Origin: Onishia taeanensis
GTDB lineage: Bacteria; Pseudomonadota; Gammaproteobacteria; Pseudomonadales; Halomonadaceae
Direction of reading: 5' to 3'
NCBI RefSeq assembly: GCF_013349955.1
Contig: NZ_JABVXC010000004.1
Span: 121,036 to 185,035, forward strand
DNA length: 64,000 nucleotides
The notes below the pieces were generated by a model. The model was not told the origin of the DNA. It was given only the letters and a program-made list of their open reading frames with translations, and ran no database searches. The position numbers and the translations under genes are program-made. Below, one piece after another: positions 25,330-35,184 of the stretch; positions within the stretch are counted from its first letter, which is position 1; every line of letters starts with the position of its first letter.

Positions 25330-26184
25330 ATGTGTGCGATACGTCTTAGTCACGCCCGCCTTCCGGCGACGCTAGAAATAGATATCCATGACGAGTTTGG
25401 TGACGTGCGTCGGCAGGCCATCTCTGCCGAGCGCGCACTGACCGTCTATCTGAACAAACGAGAAATCGTCACCCTGATGACGCTGGGCGCCGACCCGGAG
25501 GCATTGGTGGTGGGATATCTTCGCAATCAGGGGTTGGTGCCGGCGCGCAGCGACCTGGAAGCGGTTCATGTTGACTGGGACGTCGAGGCAGCGGCCGTGG
25601 TCAGTCGTCGGGCGCCTGACGATCTGGAAGAACGCCTGGGCCAGCGCACCGTAACGACCGGCTGCGGCCAAGGCACTGTCTTCGGCCGTCTGCTCGATGC
25701 TGCCGGCGTGGCGCCTGTGCCGAGCACAACGCTTGCTCAATCCACACTCTATGCATTGCTCGAGAATCTCGGCGCTTACAACGAAACCTACAAGAGTGCC
25801 GGCGCGGTGCATGGCTGTGCGCTTTGCCGTCAGGACGAAGTGCTGGATTTCGTTGAAGACGTGGGGCGTCACAATGCCGTTGATACCTTGGCCGGCCGGC
25901 AATGGCTCGACGAGGACAGCGCCGCCATGTCCGCCGACATTTTCTATACCACGGGGCGACTCACCTCAGAGATGGTTCTCAAGGTTGCTCAGATGCGGAT
26001 CGGCATTCTGGTGTCGCGCTCCGGGGTGACCCAAAAGGGTGTTGAACTCGCCGAGCGTTTCGGGGTGATGTTGATCGCGCGTGCTAAGGGGCGGCATTTT
26101 CAGGCTGTTCACTCGGAGCAGCGTCTGGTCTACGACGCGATTCCGCTGCGTCGAGCGGGGGACCGCAAGACATCAAAAAGGTAA
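25330..26184 (+). CDS. fdhD: formate dehydrogenase accessory sulfurtransferase FdhD
   Basis: A 284-residue protein that carries sulfur from the cysteine desulfurase IscS to the molybdenum cofactor (sulfido ligand) of formate dehydrogenase. Motifs: VYLNKREIVTLMTLGADPEALVVGYL, TTGCGQGTVFG and the paired-cysteine loop HGCALCRQDEVLDFVEDVGRHNAVDTLAG (CxxC, ~residues 160-163). It is transcribed away from the fdh cluster across a 231-nt gap in which I see no gene. A terminator follows at 26246. Confidence 0.93.
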   Translation: MCAIRLSHARLPATLEIDIHDEFGDVRRQAISAERALTVYLNKREIVTLMTLGADPEALVVGYLRNQGLVPARSDLEAVHVDWDVEAAAVVSRRAPDDLEERLGQRTVTTGCGQGTVFGRLLDAAGVAPVPSTTLAQSTLYALLENLGAYNETYKSAGAVHGCALCRQDEVLDFVEDVGRHNAVDTLAGRQWLDEDSAAMSADIFYTTGRLTSEMVLKVAQMRIGILVSRSGVTQKGVELAERFGVMLIARAKGRHFQAVHSEQRLVYDAIPLRRAGDRKTSKR

Positions 26185-26245
26185 GCCATTATCGATATGA
26201 AGTGATTGCCTCGTGCCTGGCACCCTGAACTCGGGTACTCAGTAC

Positions 26246-26277
26246 AACGCCTCGGCGCATCAGGCGCCGGGGCGTTT
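26246..26277 (+). terminator. terminator between fdhD and the XRE-cupin gene
   Basis: A 13-bp stem with one G-U pair (arms start AACGCC and end GGCGTT), 5-nt loop, then TGCTTGT. It lies between two convergent genes and can serve both strands. Confidence 0.7.
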
Positions 26278-26363
26278 GCTTGTGCGAGTGTCGTGTCTTC
26301 TGGCGTATGGCACTCGATGTGAACTGCAAAGGTGCCGGGGGCATGTCGCGGAATGCAGATGGC

Positions 26364-26996
26364 TCAGCTGGTCTGGCCGCGGGTGCATACAGAGAGAACA
26401 ACCGCGTCATCGTCGCTGATGGACACCAGGGCATGCCCCATGTCGCTGTCGAAATAGATGCTGTCACCGCGCTCCAGGCGTAGTGGCTCGTAGAACTCGG
26501 TGTAGAGCAGGATGGTTCCTTCCAGCACGATCAGAAATTCTTCGCCGTCATGGCGTACCCATTCGCTGAACTCACTGAATGTCCGGGCCCGCACGATGGT
26601 CTTGAAGGGAATCATGTGCTTCTGCGCCAGTTGCCAGGACAGTAGCTCATGTTCGTAGGTGGGGGTCGGGTGTTGTTGGCCTTCGCCGGCGCGGGTCAGG
26701 TCGCGCCGCCCCAGGGTGCGGCTCTGAGGCTTGGGCTGCTTTAGTAACTGGGGCAGGTCGATATCGAGGCCGTTGATCAGTTTCTGCACGGCGGTGAAGG
26801 TCGGAGAGATATGATCGTTTTCAATCTTGGACAGCGTCGAACGTGCCAAGCCAGTGCGCTTGCTGACGTCTTCCAGAGTCCAGTGGTTGGATAGCCGGAT
26901 TTCCTTGAGGCGTTCCCCGAGCTGTAGTGGCTCGACGAAGGCCTTGCGGCCTGAGGCAATCTGCAAGGCGGCGGTCTGGTCGTTATTGGCGCTCAT
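26364..26996 (-). CDS. XRE-family transcriptional regulator with C-terminal cupin
   Basis: A 210-residue regulator. The N-terminal helix-turn-helix spans residues ~25-80 (LGERLKEIRLSNHWTLEDVSKRTGLARSTLSKIENDHISPTFTAVQKLINGL) and the C-terminal cupin_2 barrel ~125-205 (GEEFLIVLEGTILLYTEFYEPLRLERGDSIYFDSDMGHALV). This two-domain type (PuuR-like) senses small molecules such as polyamines or amino acids. A 15-bp palindrome 15 nt upstream is a likely autoregulatory site. Upstream on the same strand is the histone-deacetylase-like gene; other targets are unknown. Confidence 0.88.
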   Translation of the reverse strand: MSANNDQTAALQIASGRKAFVEPLQLGERLKEIRLSNHWTLEDVSKRTGLARSTLSKIENDHISPTFTAVQKLINGLDIDLPQLLKQPKPQSRTLGRRDLTRAGEGQQHPTPTYEHELLSWQLAQKHMIPFKTIVRARTFSEFSEWVRHDGEEFLIVLEGTILLYTEFYEPLRLERGDSIYFDSDMGHALVSISDDDAVVLSVCTRGQTS

Positions 26997-27011
26997 GGAT
27001 TTTTCACTATC

Positions 27012-27026
27012 GGAAACTTAGTTTCC
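27012..27026 (-). promoter_or_regulatory. probable autoregulatory operator of the XRE-cupin gene
   Basis: GGAAAC-TTA-GTTTCC is a perfect 6+6 palindrome centred 22 nt before the start codon, the form typical of XRE-cupin operators. Confidence 0.65.
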
Positions 27027-27189
27027 ATCAGGCTAACACAACACGCTTGGGTCAGATGGCTGTTTTTACGCCGAATCATTGCCTGTAGGCGACCATTCGG
27101 CGGTGTCGGGCGATACACCCGGCCGGCTGCATGCACGGGGCGATATTTCCCCAAGGGCGGAAACACAAAGTGGCATGGATGCCTATCGC

Positions 27190-28125
27190 TCACTCCTTGA
27201 AGGGTAGGCCCAGCAGGGCGCTAACGTGAGCTTCGGCGCAGCGACCAAGGGCCTCCATGTCATAGCCGCCTTCAAGCACAGAAACCAGGCGGTTGTCGGC
27301 ATAGAGGGCGGCGATCTCCATGGCCAAGTGCGTCACCCAATGGAAATCGGCGGCCTCGAGGCATAGGTCGGCCATGGGATCGCTTCGGTGGGCATCAAAG
27401 CCAGCGGACACCAGCACCATGTCCGGCTTGAAGGCATGCAGGGCAGGCAGCCAGTCGTCTTCCACGGCACGCCTGAAGGCCGGGCCGTCTGTCCCTGGCG
27501 GCAGCGGCGTGTCGATGATGTTGTGCCACTGACTACGTAGATAGCGCCACGGATAGAAAGGGTACTGAAAGCTTGAACAGACCAGCACGTTAGGGTGGTC
27601 CTTGAAGATGTCCACGGTGCCGTTGCACTGGTGTACGTCGAAGTCGAGGATAGCGACCCGCTCGGCCCCATACCTGGCGATGGCATGGGCGGCGCCCACT
27701 GCGATGTTGTTGATAAAGCAGAACCCCATCGCATCGGTGGCTTCAGCATGGTGGCCGGGTGGGCGCACGGCGCAGAAGACATTGTCGGCCTGGCTGCGGT
27801 AGACCTGATCCACGCCTCGTACCACGGCCCCGGCCGCCACTCGAGCGGCGTCCATGGTCGCGGGATTCATCAAGGTATCGCCATCGAGCAGGGTGATGCC
27901 GTCTTCGGGTACACAACGCTCGAGCGAGGACAGGTGACGGTGAGGATGGACGCGCCCGAGCTGTTCTGGGGTAGCGGGTTTCGCTTCCGATTGCATGGTC
28001 TGTTGTAGCACGCCGCTCAAGGCAAGCCGGGCGCGAATGGCATCGAGGCGCAGCGGGCTCTCGGGATGATCGGGCCCCATAAAGTGATCATGGCATCGGG
28101 GATGGGTGATATATGAGGTGATCAT
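27190..28125 (-). CDS. histone deacetylase / acetylpolyamine amidohydrolase family protein
   Basis: A 311-residue zinc hydrolase of the HDAC superfamily, which removes acetyl groups from lysines or polyamines. Motifs: HPESPLRLDAIRARL, RPPGHHAEATDAMGFCFINNIAVGA (general-base His pair), ILDFDVHQCNGTVDIF (zinc Asp/His), VSAGFDAHRSDPMADL (zinc Asp) and LEGGYDMEAL. The usual VHHGNGT is VHQCNGT here. The ATG at 28125 is chosen because GGAG lies at a proper distance and the catalytic domain starts there; an ATG further upstream is possible. It is divergent from a Pat-type lysine acetyltransferase gene, so a protein-deacetylation role is attractive but unproven. Confidence 0.88.
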   Translation of the reverse strand: MITSYITHPRCHDHFMGPDHPESPLRLDAIRARLALSGVLQQTMQSEAKPATPEQLGRVHPHRHLSSLERCVPEDGITLLDGDTLMNPATMDAARVAAGAVVRGVDQVYRSQADNVFCAVRPPGHHAEATDAMGFCFINNIAVGAAHAIARYGAERVAILDFDVHQCNGTVDIFKDHPNVLVCSSFQYPFYPWRYLRSQWHNIIDTPLPPGTDGPAFRRAVEDDWLPALHAFKPDMVLVSAGFDAHRSDPMADLCLEAADFHWVTHLAMEIAALYADNRLVSVLEGGYDMEALGRCAEAHVSALLGLPFKE

Positions 28126-28175
28126 CGACGGCTCCGCGGTTATTGATGCGACCTTAATCGCCTTGCTTCCTTGCA

Positions 28176-28186
28176 TGACAGTGTCA
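28176..28186. promoter_or_regulatory. short palindrome in the deacetylase/acetyltransferase divergent promoter
   Basis: TGACA-G-TGTCA lies in the 106-nt region between the two divergent genes, enclosed by TTATTGA (28140-28146) and TCAATAA (28184-28190), also inverted repeats. A shared regulator is possible; none is recognised. Confidence 0.3.
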
Positions 28187-28231
28187 ATAAGTCGTACACA
28201 AGGAGGCTACACCCACTCGGGAGGACAGGTC

Positions 28232-30997
28232 TTGGGTACGCGATTTCTTCGTCACTTCTTCGAGCCGCAGAGTCTTGTGATCATTGGCGCCTCGGAAAAG
28301 CCCTATTCAATGGGCGGTCTGGTGATTCAGAACCTCCTGGAGGGCGACTTTCCCGGCAAGCTGTGGGCGGTCAATACCAAGGGATACGAGAATGTTCATG
28401 GTGTCCCCTGTTTCAGTCACGTTGCCGATCTGCCCGAGGTGCCCGAACTGGCGGTGATCTGCGCGCCCGTGGACACGGTGCCTGATCTGATCGCCGAGCT
28501 TGGCACAACCGGTGTCCGCGCCGCGATGGTGCTGTCCGGCGGCTCCTATTTGGATGATCGCAGTCATGATGGCGGTTCCATCCGTGAACAAATGCTGAGT
28601 GCCGCCAGGCCTTCGGGCATCCGCGTGCTGGGCCCGGAGTGTATGGGCATCCTGGTGCCCGGGCGGCGGCTCAATGCCTCCTATTCCGGCCAGCCGGTCA
28701 AGGCCGGGCGCGTCGCCTATCTTGGCCAGTCGGGCATGCTCGGCAATGCCATCATCGACTGGGCGGCAGGGCGGGGTATCGGTCTCTCGCACCTGGTGAC
28801 CCTGGGTGACAGTGTCGACGTGCTGTTGCCGGACCTGCTCGACTATATCAATCAACATACGGCAGCCCAGTCTATTCTGCTGCATCTGGAGCGCACCCAG
28901 GATGCGCAGCACCTGATGACGGCCCTGCGTGAGGCATCTCGGCACAGGCTGGTACTGGCGATCAAGAGCGGTCGCACGCCGCAGTCACTGCTGTCGAATC
29001 TGCCGCCGACGCCGGGGGTCGCCAATCGTGACGTGATTTTCGATGCGGCCCTGGCGCGGGCAGGGGTGGTGCGCGTCGACAACTCCGATGAGCTCTTCGA
29101 TGCCTTGGAAACGCTGTCGCGCATGCGGCCATTACGAGGTGACCGACTGGCGATCGTCTCTAACGGATTGGGGCCGGCGATGCTGGCCATCGATCGCCTG
29201 ATCAGCCAGGGCGGGCGTCTGGCCGATTTCAGCGATACCACCCGCGCGGCGCTGGCAAGAGACGATGTGGACATGACGCTGCCGGGACGCAACCCGGTGG
29301 ATTTGGGTGGGGGTGCCTCGCCGGATCAGATCGTCGAGGTGCTGGAGGTCGTGGCCGCTGACCCCGGCGTGGATGCGGTCCTGTTGGTGCATGCACCAAC
29401 CCGTCTAGCACCCTCGAAGGTCACGGCCGAGGCGGTGGTCGCCAATCGGCGCCGTTTCAAGCGTAACCTGCTGACCAGTTGGATGGGGCTAGAGCAGGCG
29501 TTGTCGGCACGACATGAGAGCAACCTGGCCGGTATCCCGACCTACATGTCGCCAGAGAAGGCCGTCGGTGCCTTCATGCATATGGTTAACTATCGTCGCG
29601 TGCAGGCTCTGCTCCAGGAGACGCCGCCCTCGCTTCCCTTTGCGACCAGTGCGGCCATTCGCCAGCACTGTCACGAACTGATCGATCAGGCTCTCGAGCA
29701 ACAGCGTCACTGCCTGACCCATGCAGAAACGGCTCAGGTGCTGGCGGCCTACGGCATTGAGACTCCCAGGAGTCGTTATATCGTCACGCCGGAGGAAGGC
29801 GCCGCTGTCGCGCGTGATCTGCTTGAGGCCGAGCACGACTCAGGAGACACCCTGGCCCTGAAAATCGTGCACGATAACAACATCGTGCCGTATCGCTATC
29901 GCAGCCACCCGCACAAGCTCTCGGCGGGCCTGCTTCAGGACCTCGCCACACCCGAGCAGGTAAGTAACGGCATGATGCGGCTCGAGCAGAAGGTCCGCGA
30001 GAAGTTTCCCGACTCGCTGGTCCACGAGTACTGCCTGCAGCCAATGCAACGCGGTAAGCATTCCCTGCAGCTGTGTGCGGGCATTACCCGAGACCCTGAG
30101 TTCGGGCCCTTGGTGGTCTTTGGTGTCGGCGGCTACAAGGTCAATGTGCTGGCTGATCGTCATGTGGCTTTTCCGCCTCTTAACATGACGCTCGCCGCCG
30201 ACCTGGTGAGCCGCACCCACGCCGCCAAGTTGATTGATGAGCACTCCCGGCAGCCTGAGCAGGATGTCGAGACGATTTGCGAGTTGCTGGTGAAGTTGTC
30301 CCAGATGGCGTCTGATCTGCCGCGGCTGAGGGGAATGGAAATCAATCCGCTGCTGCTCAACCATGATGGCCTGCTTGCCGTGGATTTTGCGTTGGATCTA
30401 GGAACACCCGCTCGGCATGCCATCATGCCGTATCCTGAAGAACTTCGTGAACGGGTCGAGCTGGATGGAATGGACGTGGAGGTGCGCCCGATCCGGGCCG
30501 AAGATGCTCCTTTGATCACCGGCTTCCACAAGCACCTGTCCGAGGAGAGCATCCGGTTTCGCTACTTTCATCATAAAGCGGACCTGACCAAGCGCGACCT
30601 GGCGACGCTTGCCGATATCAATTATGACCGCCAGATGGCGTTTATTGCGGTGCGGCTGGATGCAGAAGGGCAGTCAGAAATGCTGGGGGTGGTGCGGGTA
30701 TGGAATGACCCAGACAACATCCGTACCGAGTTCTCGGTGATCATTCGCGATGACCTGCATGGCCATGGGCTCGGGCGCTTGCTGATGACCAAGATGATCC
30801 GCTATTGCCAGGGGCTGGGAACCCTCGAGATGTTCGGCAAGATCATGATCGACAACCAGCCCATGCGCTCGCTGATGAAGCAACTGGGCTTCCGTCTGCG
30901 CTTCAACATGGAAGAGCAAGTGGTCGATGCGCTCCTCAGGCTGAACGAGCCCGAATCCGACTGGCAGCGCCACCGACTGGCATCGCCACCGGATTGA
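28232..30997 (+). CDS. Pat-type protein lysine acetyltransferase (NDP-forming acyl-CoA synthetase-like plus GNAT)
   Basis: A 921-residue fusion. Residues ~1-450 resemble the CoA-binding and ligase domains of NDP-forming acetyl-CoA synthetase (VIIGASEKPYSMGGLVIQNLL, LGPECMGILVPG, AYLGQSGMLGNAIIDWA). An ATP-grasp-like part is near 500-720, and a C-terminal GNAT domain is at ~755-905 (VEVRPIRAEDAPLI...DDLHGHGLGRLLMTKMI, the acetyl-CoA loop). It corresponds to PatZ/Pka, which acetylates Acs and other proteins using acetyl-CoA. The TTG at 28232 is chosen because GGGAGG stands 7 nt ahead and the first domain begins there. It is divergent from the deacetylase-family gene. Confidence 0.9.
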   Translation: MGTRFLRHFFEPQSLVIIGASEKPYSMGGLVIQNLLEGDFPGKLWAVNTKGYENVHGVPCFSHVADLPEVPELAVICAPVDTVPDLIAELGTTGVRAAMVLSGGSYLDDRSHDGGSIREQMLSAARPSGIRVLGPECMGILVPGRRLNASYSGQPVKAGRVAYLGQSGMLGNAIIDWAAGRGIGLSHLVTLGDSVDVLLPDLLDYINQHTAAQSILLHLERTQDAQHLMTALREASRHRLVLAIKSGRTPQSLLSNLPPTPGVANRDVIFDAALARAGVVRVDNSDELFDALETLSRMRPLRGDRLAIVSNGLGPAMLAIDRLISQGGRLADFSDTTRAALARDDVDMTLPGRNPVDLGGGASPDQIVEVLEVVAADPGVDAVLLVHAPTRLAPSKVTAEAVVANRRRFKRNLLTSWMGLEQALSARHESNLAGIPTYMSPEKAVGAFMHMVNYRRVQALLQETPPSLPFATSAAIRQHCHELIDQALEQQRHCLTHAETAQVLAAYGIETPRSRYIVTPEEGAAVARDLLEAEHDSGDTLALKIVHDNNIVPYRYRSHPHKLSAGLLQDLATPEQVSNGMMRLEQKVREKFPDSLVHEYCLQPMQRGKHSLQLCAGITRDPEFGPLVVFGVGGYKVNVLADRHVAFPPLNMTLAADLVSRTHAAKLIDEHSRQPEQDVETICELLVKLSQMASDLPRLRGMEINPLLLNHDGLLAVDFALDLGTPARHAIMPYPEELRERVELDGMDVEVRPIRAEDAPLITGFHKHLSEESIRFRYFHHKADLTKRDLATLADINYDRQMAFIAVRLDAEGQSEMLGVVRVWNDPDNIRTEFSVIIRDDLHGHGLGRLLMTKMIRYCQGLGTLEMFGKIMIDNQPMRSLMKQLGFRLRFNMEEQVVDALLRLNEPESDWQRHRLASPPD

Positions 30998-31022
30998 GCC
31001 GTGCCTGAGAAAGGCGCCAAGC

Positions 31023-31042
31023 AGGCTGCTAGTCAGCCTTCT
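31023..31042 (+). terminator. possible weak terminator after the acetyltransferase gene
   Basis: AGGCTG-CTAGT-CAGCCT followed by TCTT, 26 nt after the stop. The stem is short (6 bp) and the T-tract poor. The rest of the 241-nt gap before proV shows no gene; proV presumably has its own osmotic promoter there, but I cannot pick out clear -35/-10 boxes. Confidence 0.4.
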
Positions 31043-31238
31043 TCGAGAGCGTTCTGAAACGAAGTTGTGCCATGTCATCGTTGATTAATCATCAGCTGTT
31101 CTGATTTGAGGGGATATTTATAAGTATGTATGATCCTGCGAGTTCAATCACGACAGTCATGGACCGTGCATAGTCACAAGGGCCCCTAGAGGTGGCCTGC
31201 CAGGGCGTGCCGGCATGACATAACAACAGGCAGAGCCG

Positions 31239-32441
31239 ATGAGCGAAACACGACCCGTAAAGATACAGGTGCGCGGCCTCAGTAAGGTCTTTGGCAACCA
31301 GCCTAAGAAGGCCCTCGAGCTGCGTGACCAAGGGCAAAAGCGCCCGGAAATCCTGGAGCAGACTGGCCAGACGCTGGGCTTGTCCAACATCGATTTCGAT
31401 GTCTACGAAGGTGAGCTCCTGGTGATCATGGGGCTTTCTGGCTCGGGTAAATCGACCCTGATCCGCTGCCTCAATCGCCTGATAGATACCACCGAAGGCG
31501 AGATCATCATCGATGGTGAGAACATTCCGACGCTCAGCACCAAAGAGCTGCTGGAATGCCGTCGTCGTCACTTTTCCATGGTTTTCCAGAATTTCGCGCT
31601 GTTTCCCCACCGCACGGTGCAGCAGAACGCTGAATATGGCCTGGAAATTCGCGGCGTCGACAAGGCCGAGCGCACTGAAACCGCCCGTAATGCATTGAAG
31701 CAGGTTGGGCTAGACGGTTGGGAAGATGCGCTGCCTAGCCAATTGTCCGGCGGCATGCAGCAGCGTGTTGGTCTGGCGCGTGCACTGGCTAACGATTCAA
31801 GCGTATTGCTCATGGATGAGGCGTTTTCCGCTCTCGATCCGCTGATCCGCAAGGACATGCAGCAGGAGCTGCTTGAGCTTCAGCACCGCATGAAGAAGAC
31901 CACGGTCTTCATTACCCACGACCTCGATGAAGCCCTTAACATCGGTGATCGCATCATCCTGCTCAAGGACGGTGAGATCGTGCAGATTGGCACGCCGGAA
32001 CAGATTCTGACTGCGCCAGCCGATGAATACGTCGAGCGCTTCATCGAGGGCGTGGATATGTCACGCATCCTCACCGCTCGCCATGCCATGCGCCCGGTAC
32101 GCGCTACCGCCCGTGAAGATGACGGTCCGCGTACCGCCCTGCGCAAGATGAGTGAGAACGGTCTGGACTCCATCTACGTCACCAGTCGTGATCGCAAGCT
32201 TGTGGGTCTCATCGATGCCGACAGTGCCGACAAGGCCGTCAAGGAAGGCCAGCAGAGCATCCAAAGCCTGATCCATCAGAACTTCCGTAGCGTTGCCCCA
32301 GACGAGCCACTGCATAACCTCTTTGCCATGTTCAGTGACAAGAGCTTCCCCATCGCGGTGGTTGATGAGGAACGTCGCCTACTCGGCGTAGTGGTCAAGG
32401 GTGCGGTGCTGGCCGAACTGGCAGAAGCAGGAGACAACTGA
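31239..32441 (+). CDS. proV: glycine betaine/proline ABC transporter ATP-binding protein ProV
   Basis: A 400-residue ATPase of a betaine-type osmoprotectant importer. Walker A GLSGSGKST (~65-73), signature LSGGMQQRVGLARALA (~165), Walker B VLLMDEAFSALDPL, H-loop FITHDLDEAL. The C-terminal ~110 residues (ATAREDDGPRTALRKMSENGLDSIYVTSRDRKLVGLID...) form tandem CBS domains, which sense ionic strength in OpuA-type systems. It is the first gene of proVWX, with proW starting 1 nt after its stop. It supports uptake of compatible solutes, complementing ectoine synthesis encoded at 62-64 kb. Confidence 0.95.
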   Translation: MSETRPVKIQVRGLSKVFGNQPKKALELRDQGQKRPEILEQTGQTLGLSNIDFDVYEGELLVIMGLSGSGKSTLIRCLNRLIDTTEGEIIIDGENIPTLSTKELLECRRRHFSMVFQNFALFPHRTVQQNAEYGLEIRGVDKAERTETARNALKQVGLDGWEDALPSQLSGGMQQRVGLARALANDSSVLLMDEAFSALDPLIRKDMQQELLELQHRMKKTTVFITHDLDEALNIGDRIILLKDGEIVQIGTPEQILTAPADEYVERFIEGVDMSRILTARHAMRPVRATAREDDGPRTALRKMSENGLDSIYVTSRDRKLVGLIDADSADKAVKEGQQSIQSLIHQNFRSVAPDEPLHNLFAMFSDKSFPIAVVDEERRLLGVVVKGAVLAELAEAGDN

Positions 32442-32442
32442 G

Positions 32443-33282
<840 letters not shown>

Positions 33283-33449
33283 CGTATTGCGTGATCCATC
33301 ACACCTGTCGGTATTGAGGTGTGATGGGCTGCATGATGCGAAGTCATATGCATCATGAGGACGTTCAGGCTCAGCTCAGGTCTTTGTTGACTATCGGGGT
33401 GTGATCCTGGTGTCCTGCTCAACACCAATAAGCAATAGAGAGGTGAAGG

Positions 33450-34328
33450 ATGTTCGATATCAAGACTCTGTCACGCGGTGTGCGCCTTGGCGCCATGATG
33501 ATGGCGGCTGGCACGGCCGTCGCAGCTGGTCAGGTGCAGGCCCAAGAGAAGGGTACCGTAACCCTCGCCTACGTCGAGTGGGCCTCCGAAGTCGCTTCCA
33601 CCAACGTGGTGCGTGCCGTGTTGGAAGACCAAGGCTATGACGTTGAAATGTCATCGCTCTCAGCGGCTGCCATGTGGCAGGCCCTGTCCTATGGTGACGC
33701 GGATGCGATCGTTGCGGCTTGGCTGCCCACGACTCATGCAGACTATTTCGATCGCGTCAAAGACAACGTCGAAGACCTGGGTACCAACCTGGATGGCACC
33801 AAGCTTGGGCTAGTGGTACCGGCCTATAGCGACATGGACACCATCACTGATATTGATAAGAACTCAGACGCCATTGATGGCCAGATCGTCGGTATCGATC
33901 CGGGTGCTGGCCTGATGAGTCTGACCGAAGACGTGATCGACGAGTACGATCTCGATGCCGATCTGCGCAGCGGTAGTGGCGCGACCATGACGGCGGCATT
34001 GGCTAGCGCCATCCAGAACAAGGAAGAGATCGTCGTCACCAGCTGGACGCCGCACTGGATGTTCGCTCGCTGGGATCTCAAGTATCTCGAGGATCCGAAG
34101 GGTGTTTACGGCGGTGCCGAGCAGATTCACACCATCGCTCGTAAGGGCCTGAAAGACGATATGCCGGAGGCCTATGCTGTCCTCGATAATTTCCAGTGGA
34201 CCCCTGAGCAGATGGGCGAAGTCATGCTCATGAACCAGGAAGAAGGTAGCGATCCCTACGAGAATGCCAAGCAGTGGGTCGACGACAACCAGGATGTGGT
34301 TCAGCAGTGGCTGCCTGACGCCGAGTAA
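33450..34328 (+). CDS. proX: glycine betaine substrate-binding protein ProX (OpuAC family)
   Basis: A 292-residue periplasmic binding protein. The signal peptide (1-31, ending VQAQ) is followed by an OpuAC domain with the aromatic ligand cage residues in YVEWASEVASTN, MWQALSYGDADAIVAAWLP and SWTPHWMFARWDLKYLEDP. It is acidic, as expected in a halophile. It lies 167 nt after proW, with a partly palindromic AT/GC-mixed spacer, and is followed by a strong terminator. Confidence 0.95.
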   Translation: MFDIKTLSRGVRLGAMMMAAGTAVAAGQVQAQEKGTVTLAYVEWASEVASTNVVRAVLEDQGYDVEMSSLSAAAMWQALSYGDADAIVAAWLPTTHADYFDRVKDNVEDLGTNLDGTKLGLVVPAYSDMDTITDIDKNSDAIDGQIVGIDPGAGLMSLTEDVIDEYDLDADLRSGSGATMTAALASAIQNKEEIVVTSWTPHWMFARWDLKYLEDPKGVYGGAEQIHTIARKGLKDDMPEAYAVLDNFQWTPEQMGEVMLMNQEEGSDPYENAKQWVDDNQDVVQQWLPDAE

Positions 34329-34355
34329 CCTTGGCGAGCTTGCAGCACTGATAGC

Positions 34356-34391
34356 ACAGCGCCCGGCCAGTTTGGCCGGGCGCTGTCATTT
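34356..34391 (+). terminator. terminator after proVWX
   Basis: A perfect 14-bp stem (ACAGCGCCCGGCCA and its complement) with a 3-nt loop, followed by CATTTC. It lies between the convergent proX and pdxH genes. Confidence 0.82.
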
Positions 34392-34451
34392 CTGACCGAT
34401 ATTTGCTCTGCGGGTGGTTGAAGGGCGAACGGAAGTCTAAGGCCGGCGGTC

Positions 34452-35093
34452 TCAGGGCGCCAGGCGCACCTTGAACCATTCTCCTTCGCGCGCTTGGTAG
34501 CGGATGCGATCATGCAACCGGCTGGGCTGGCCCTGCCAGAATTCGATCATCTCTGGCACAAGGCGATACCCCCCCCAGTGTGCGGGGCGATGGATATCCT
34601 GGCCGTCGTAAGCCTGTTCGAACCGCGCCTGGCGATCCTCGATCCACTGGCGATCGGGAATTTCCACGCTTTGAGTCGCCACCCAAGCCCCGAGTTGGCT
34701 CTCACGCGGTCGGCTGGCGAAGTACTGATCGGATTCAGACTCCGAGACCTGCTCTACCCGGCCTTCGACGCGAATCTGCCGGCTGAGCGACGGCCACCAA
34801 AAAACCAGTGCCGCATGGGGGACGGTAGCAAGCTCGCTGCCCTTGTGGCTCTGGTAATTGGTATAGAAAACCATGCCACGCGCGTCATAACCCTTGAGCA
34901 GGACGATACGCGCATGGGGGCGTCCCAGGCTATCGACGGTGGCAAGCGACATGGCGTTGCCGTCGTCTCCCTCGCTATCGAGTGCCAGGGTCAGCCATTC
35001 ATCGAAGAGTGGCTCAGGTGTCTCGGGCGTATTCTCTTCATTGAGACTGCCGCCCTCGTAGTCGCGCCGGATATCGGCAATGTTCCTTGTCAT
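34452..35093 (-). CDS. pdxH: pyridoxamine 5'-phosphate oxidase PdxH
   Basis: A 213-residue FMN enzyme that makes pyridoxal 5'-phosphate from pyridoxine or pyridoxamine phosphate. Motifs: NAMSLATVDSLGRPHARIVLLKGYDARGMVFYTNYQSHKGSEL (FMN and substrate site), FWWPSLSRQIRVEGRVEQV, SRPRESQLGAWVATQS and the C-terminal WFKVRLAP. The ATG at 35093 (MTRNIADIRRDYEGG) matches the family start; the frame runs open upstream but is not conserved-looking there. The gene is not linked to other vitamin B6 genes here. Confidence 0.95.
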   Translation of the reverse strand: MTRNIADIRRDYEGGSLNEENTPETPEPLFDEWLTLALDSEGDDGNAMSLATVDSLGRPHARIVLLKGYDARGMVFYTNYQSHKGSELATVPHAALVFWWPSLSRQIRVEGRVEQVSESESDQYFASRPRESQLGAWVATQSVEIPDRQWIEDRQARFEQAYDGQDIHRPAHWGGYRLVPEMIEFWQGQPSRLHDRIRYQAREGEWFKVRLAP

Positions 35094-35184
35094 GGCAATC
35101 TTTCCCTCTGCATTTTCTTTATCTTCGCTGTTGCAAGGCGAAGGCTCAACCGTTGTTTGTGCACGCCTCACCAACGCATGATCG

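Noticed and set aside
25125-25349. 74-codon plus-strand frame upstream of fdhD
   Set aside because: No ribosome-binding site or recognisable sequence; it overlaps the fdhD start and lies in the divergent promoter region.
26997-27189. Small open frames between the XRE-cupin and deacetylase genes
   Set aside because: No ribosome-binding site and no family resemblance; the region is better explained as the XRE-cupin promoter with its operator.
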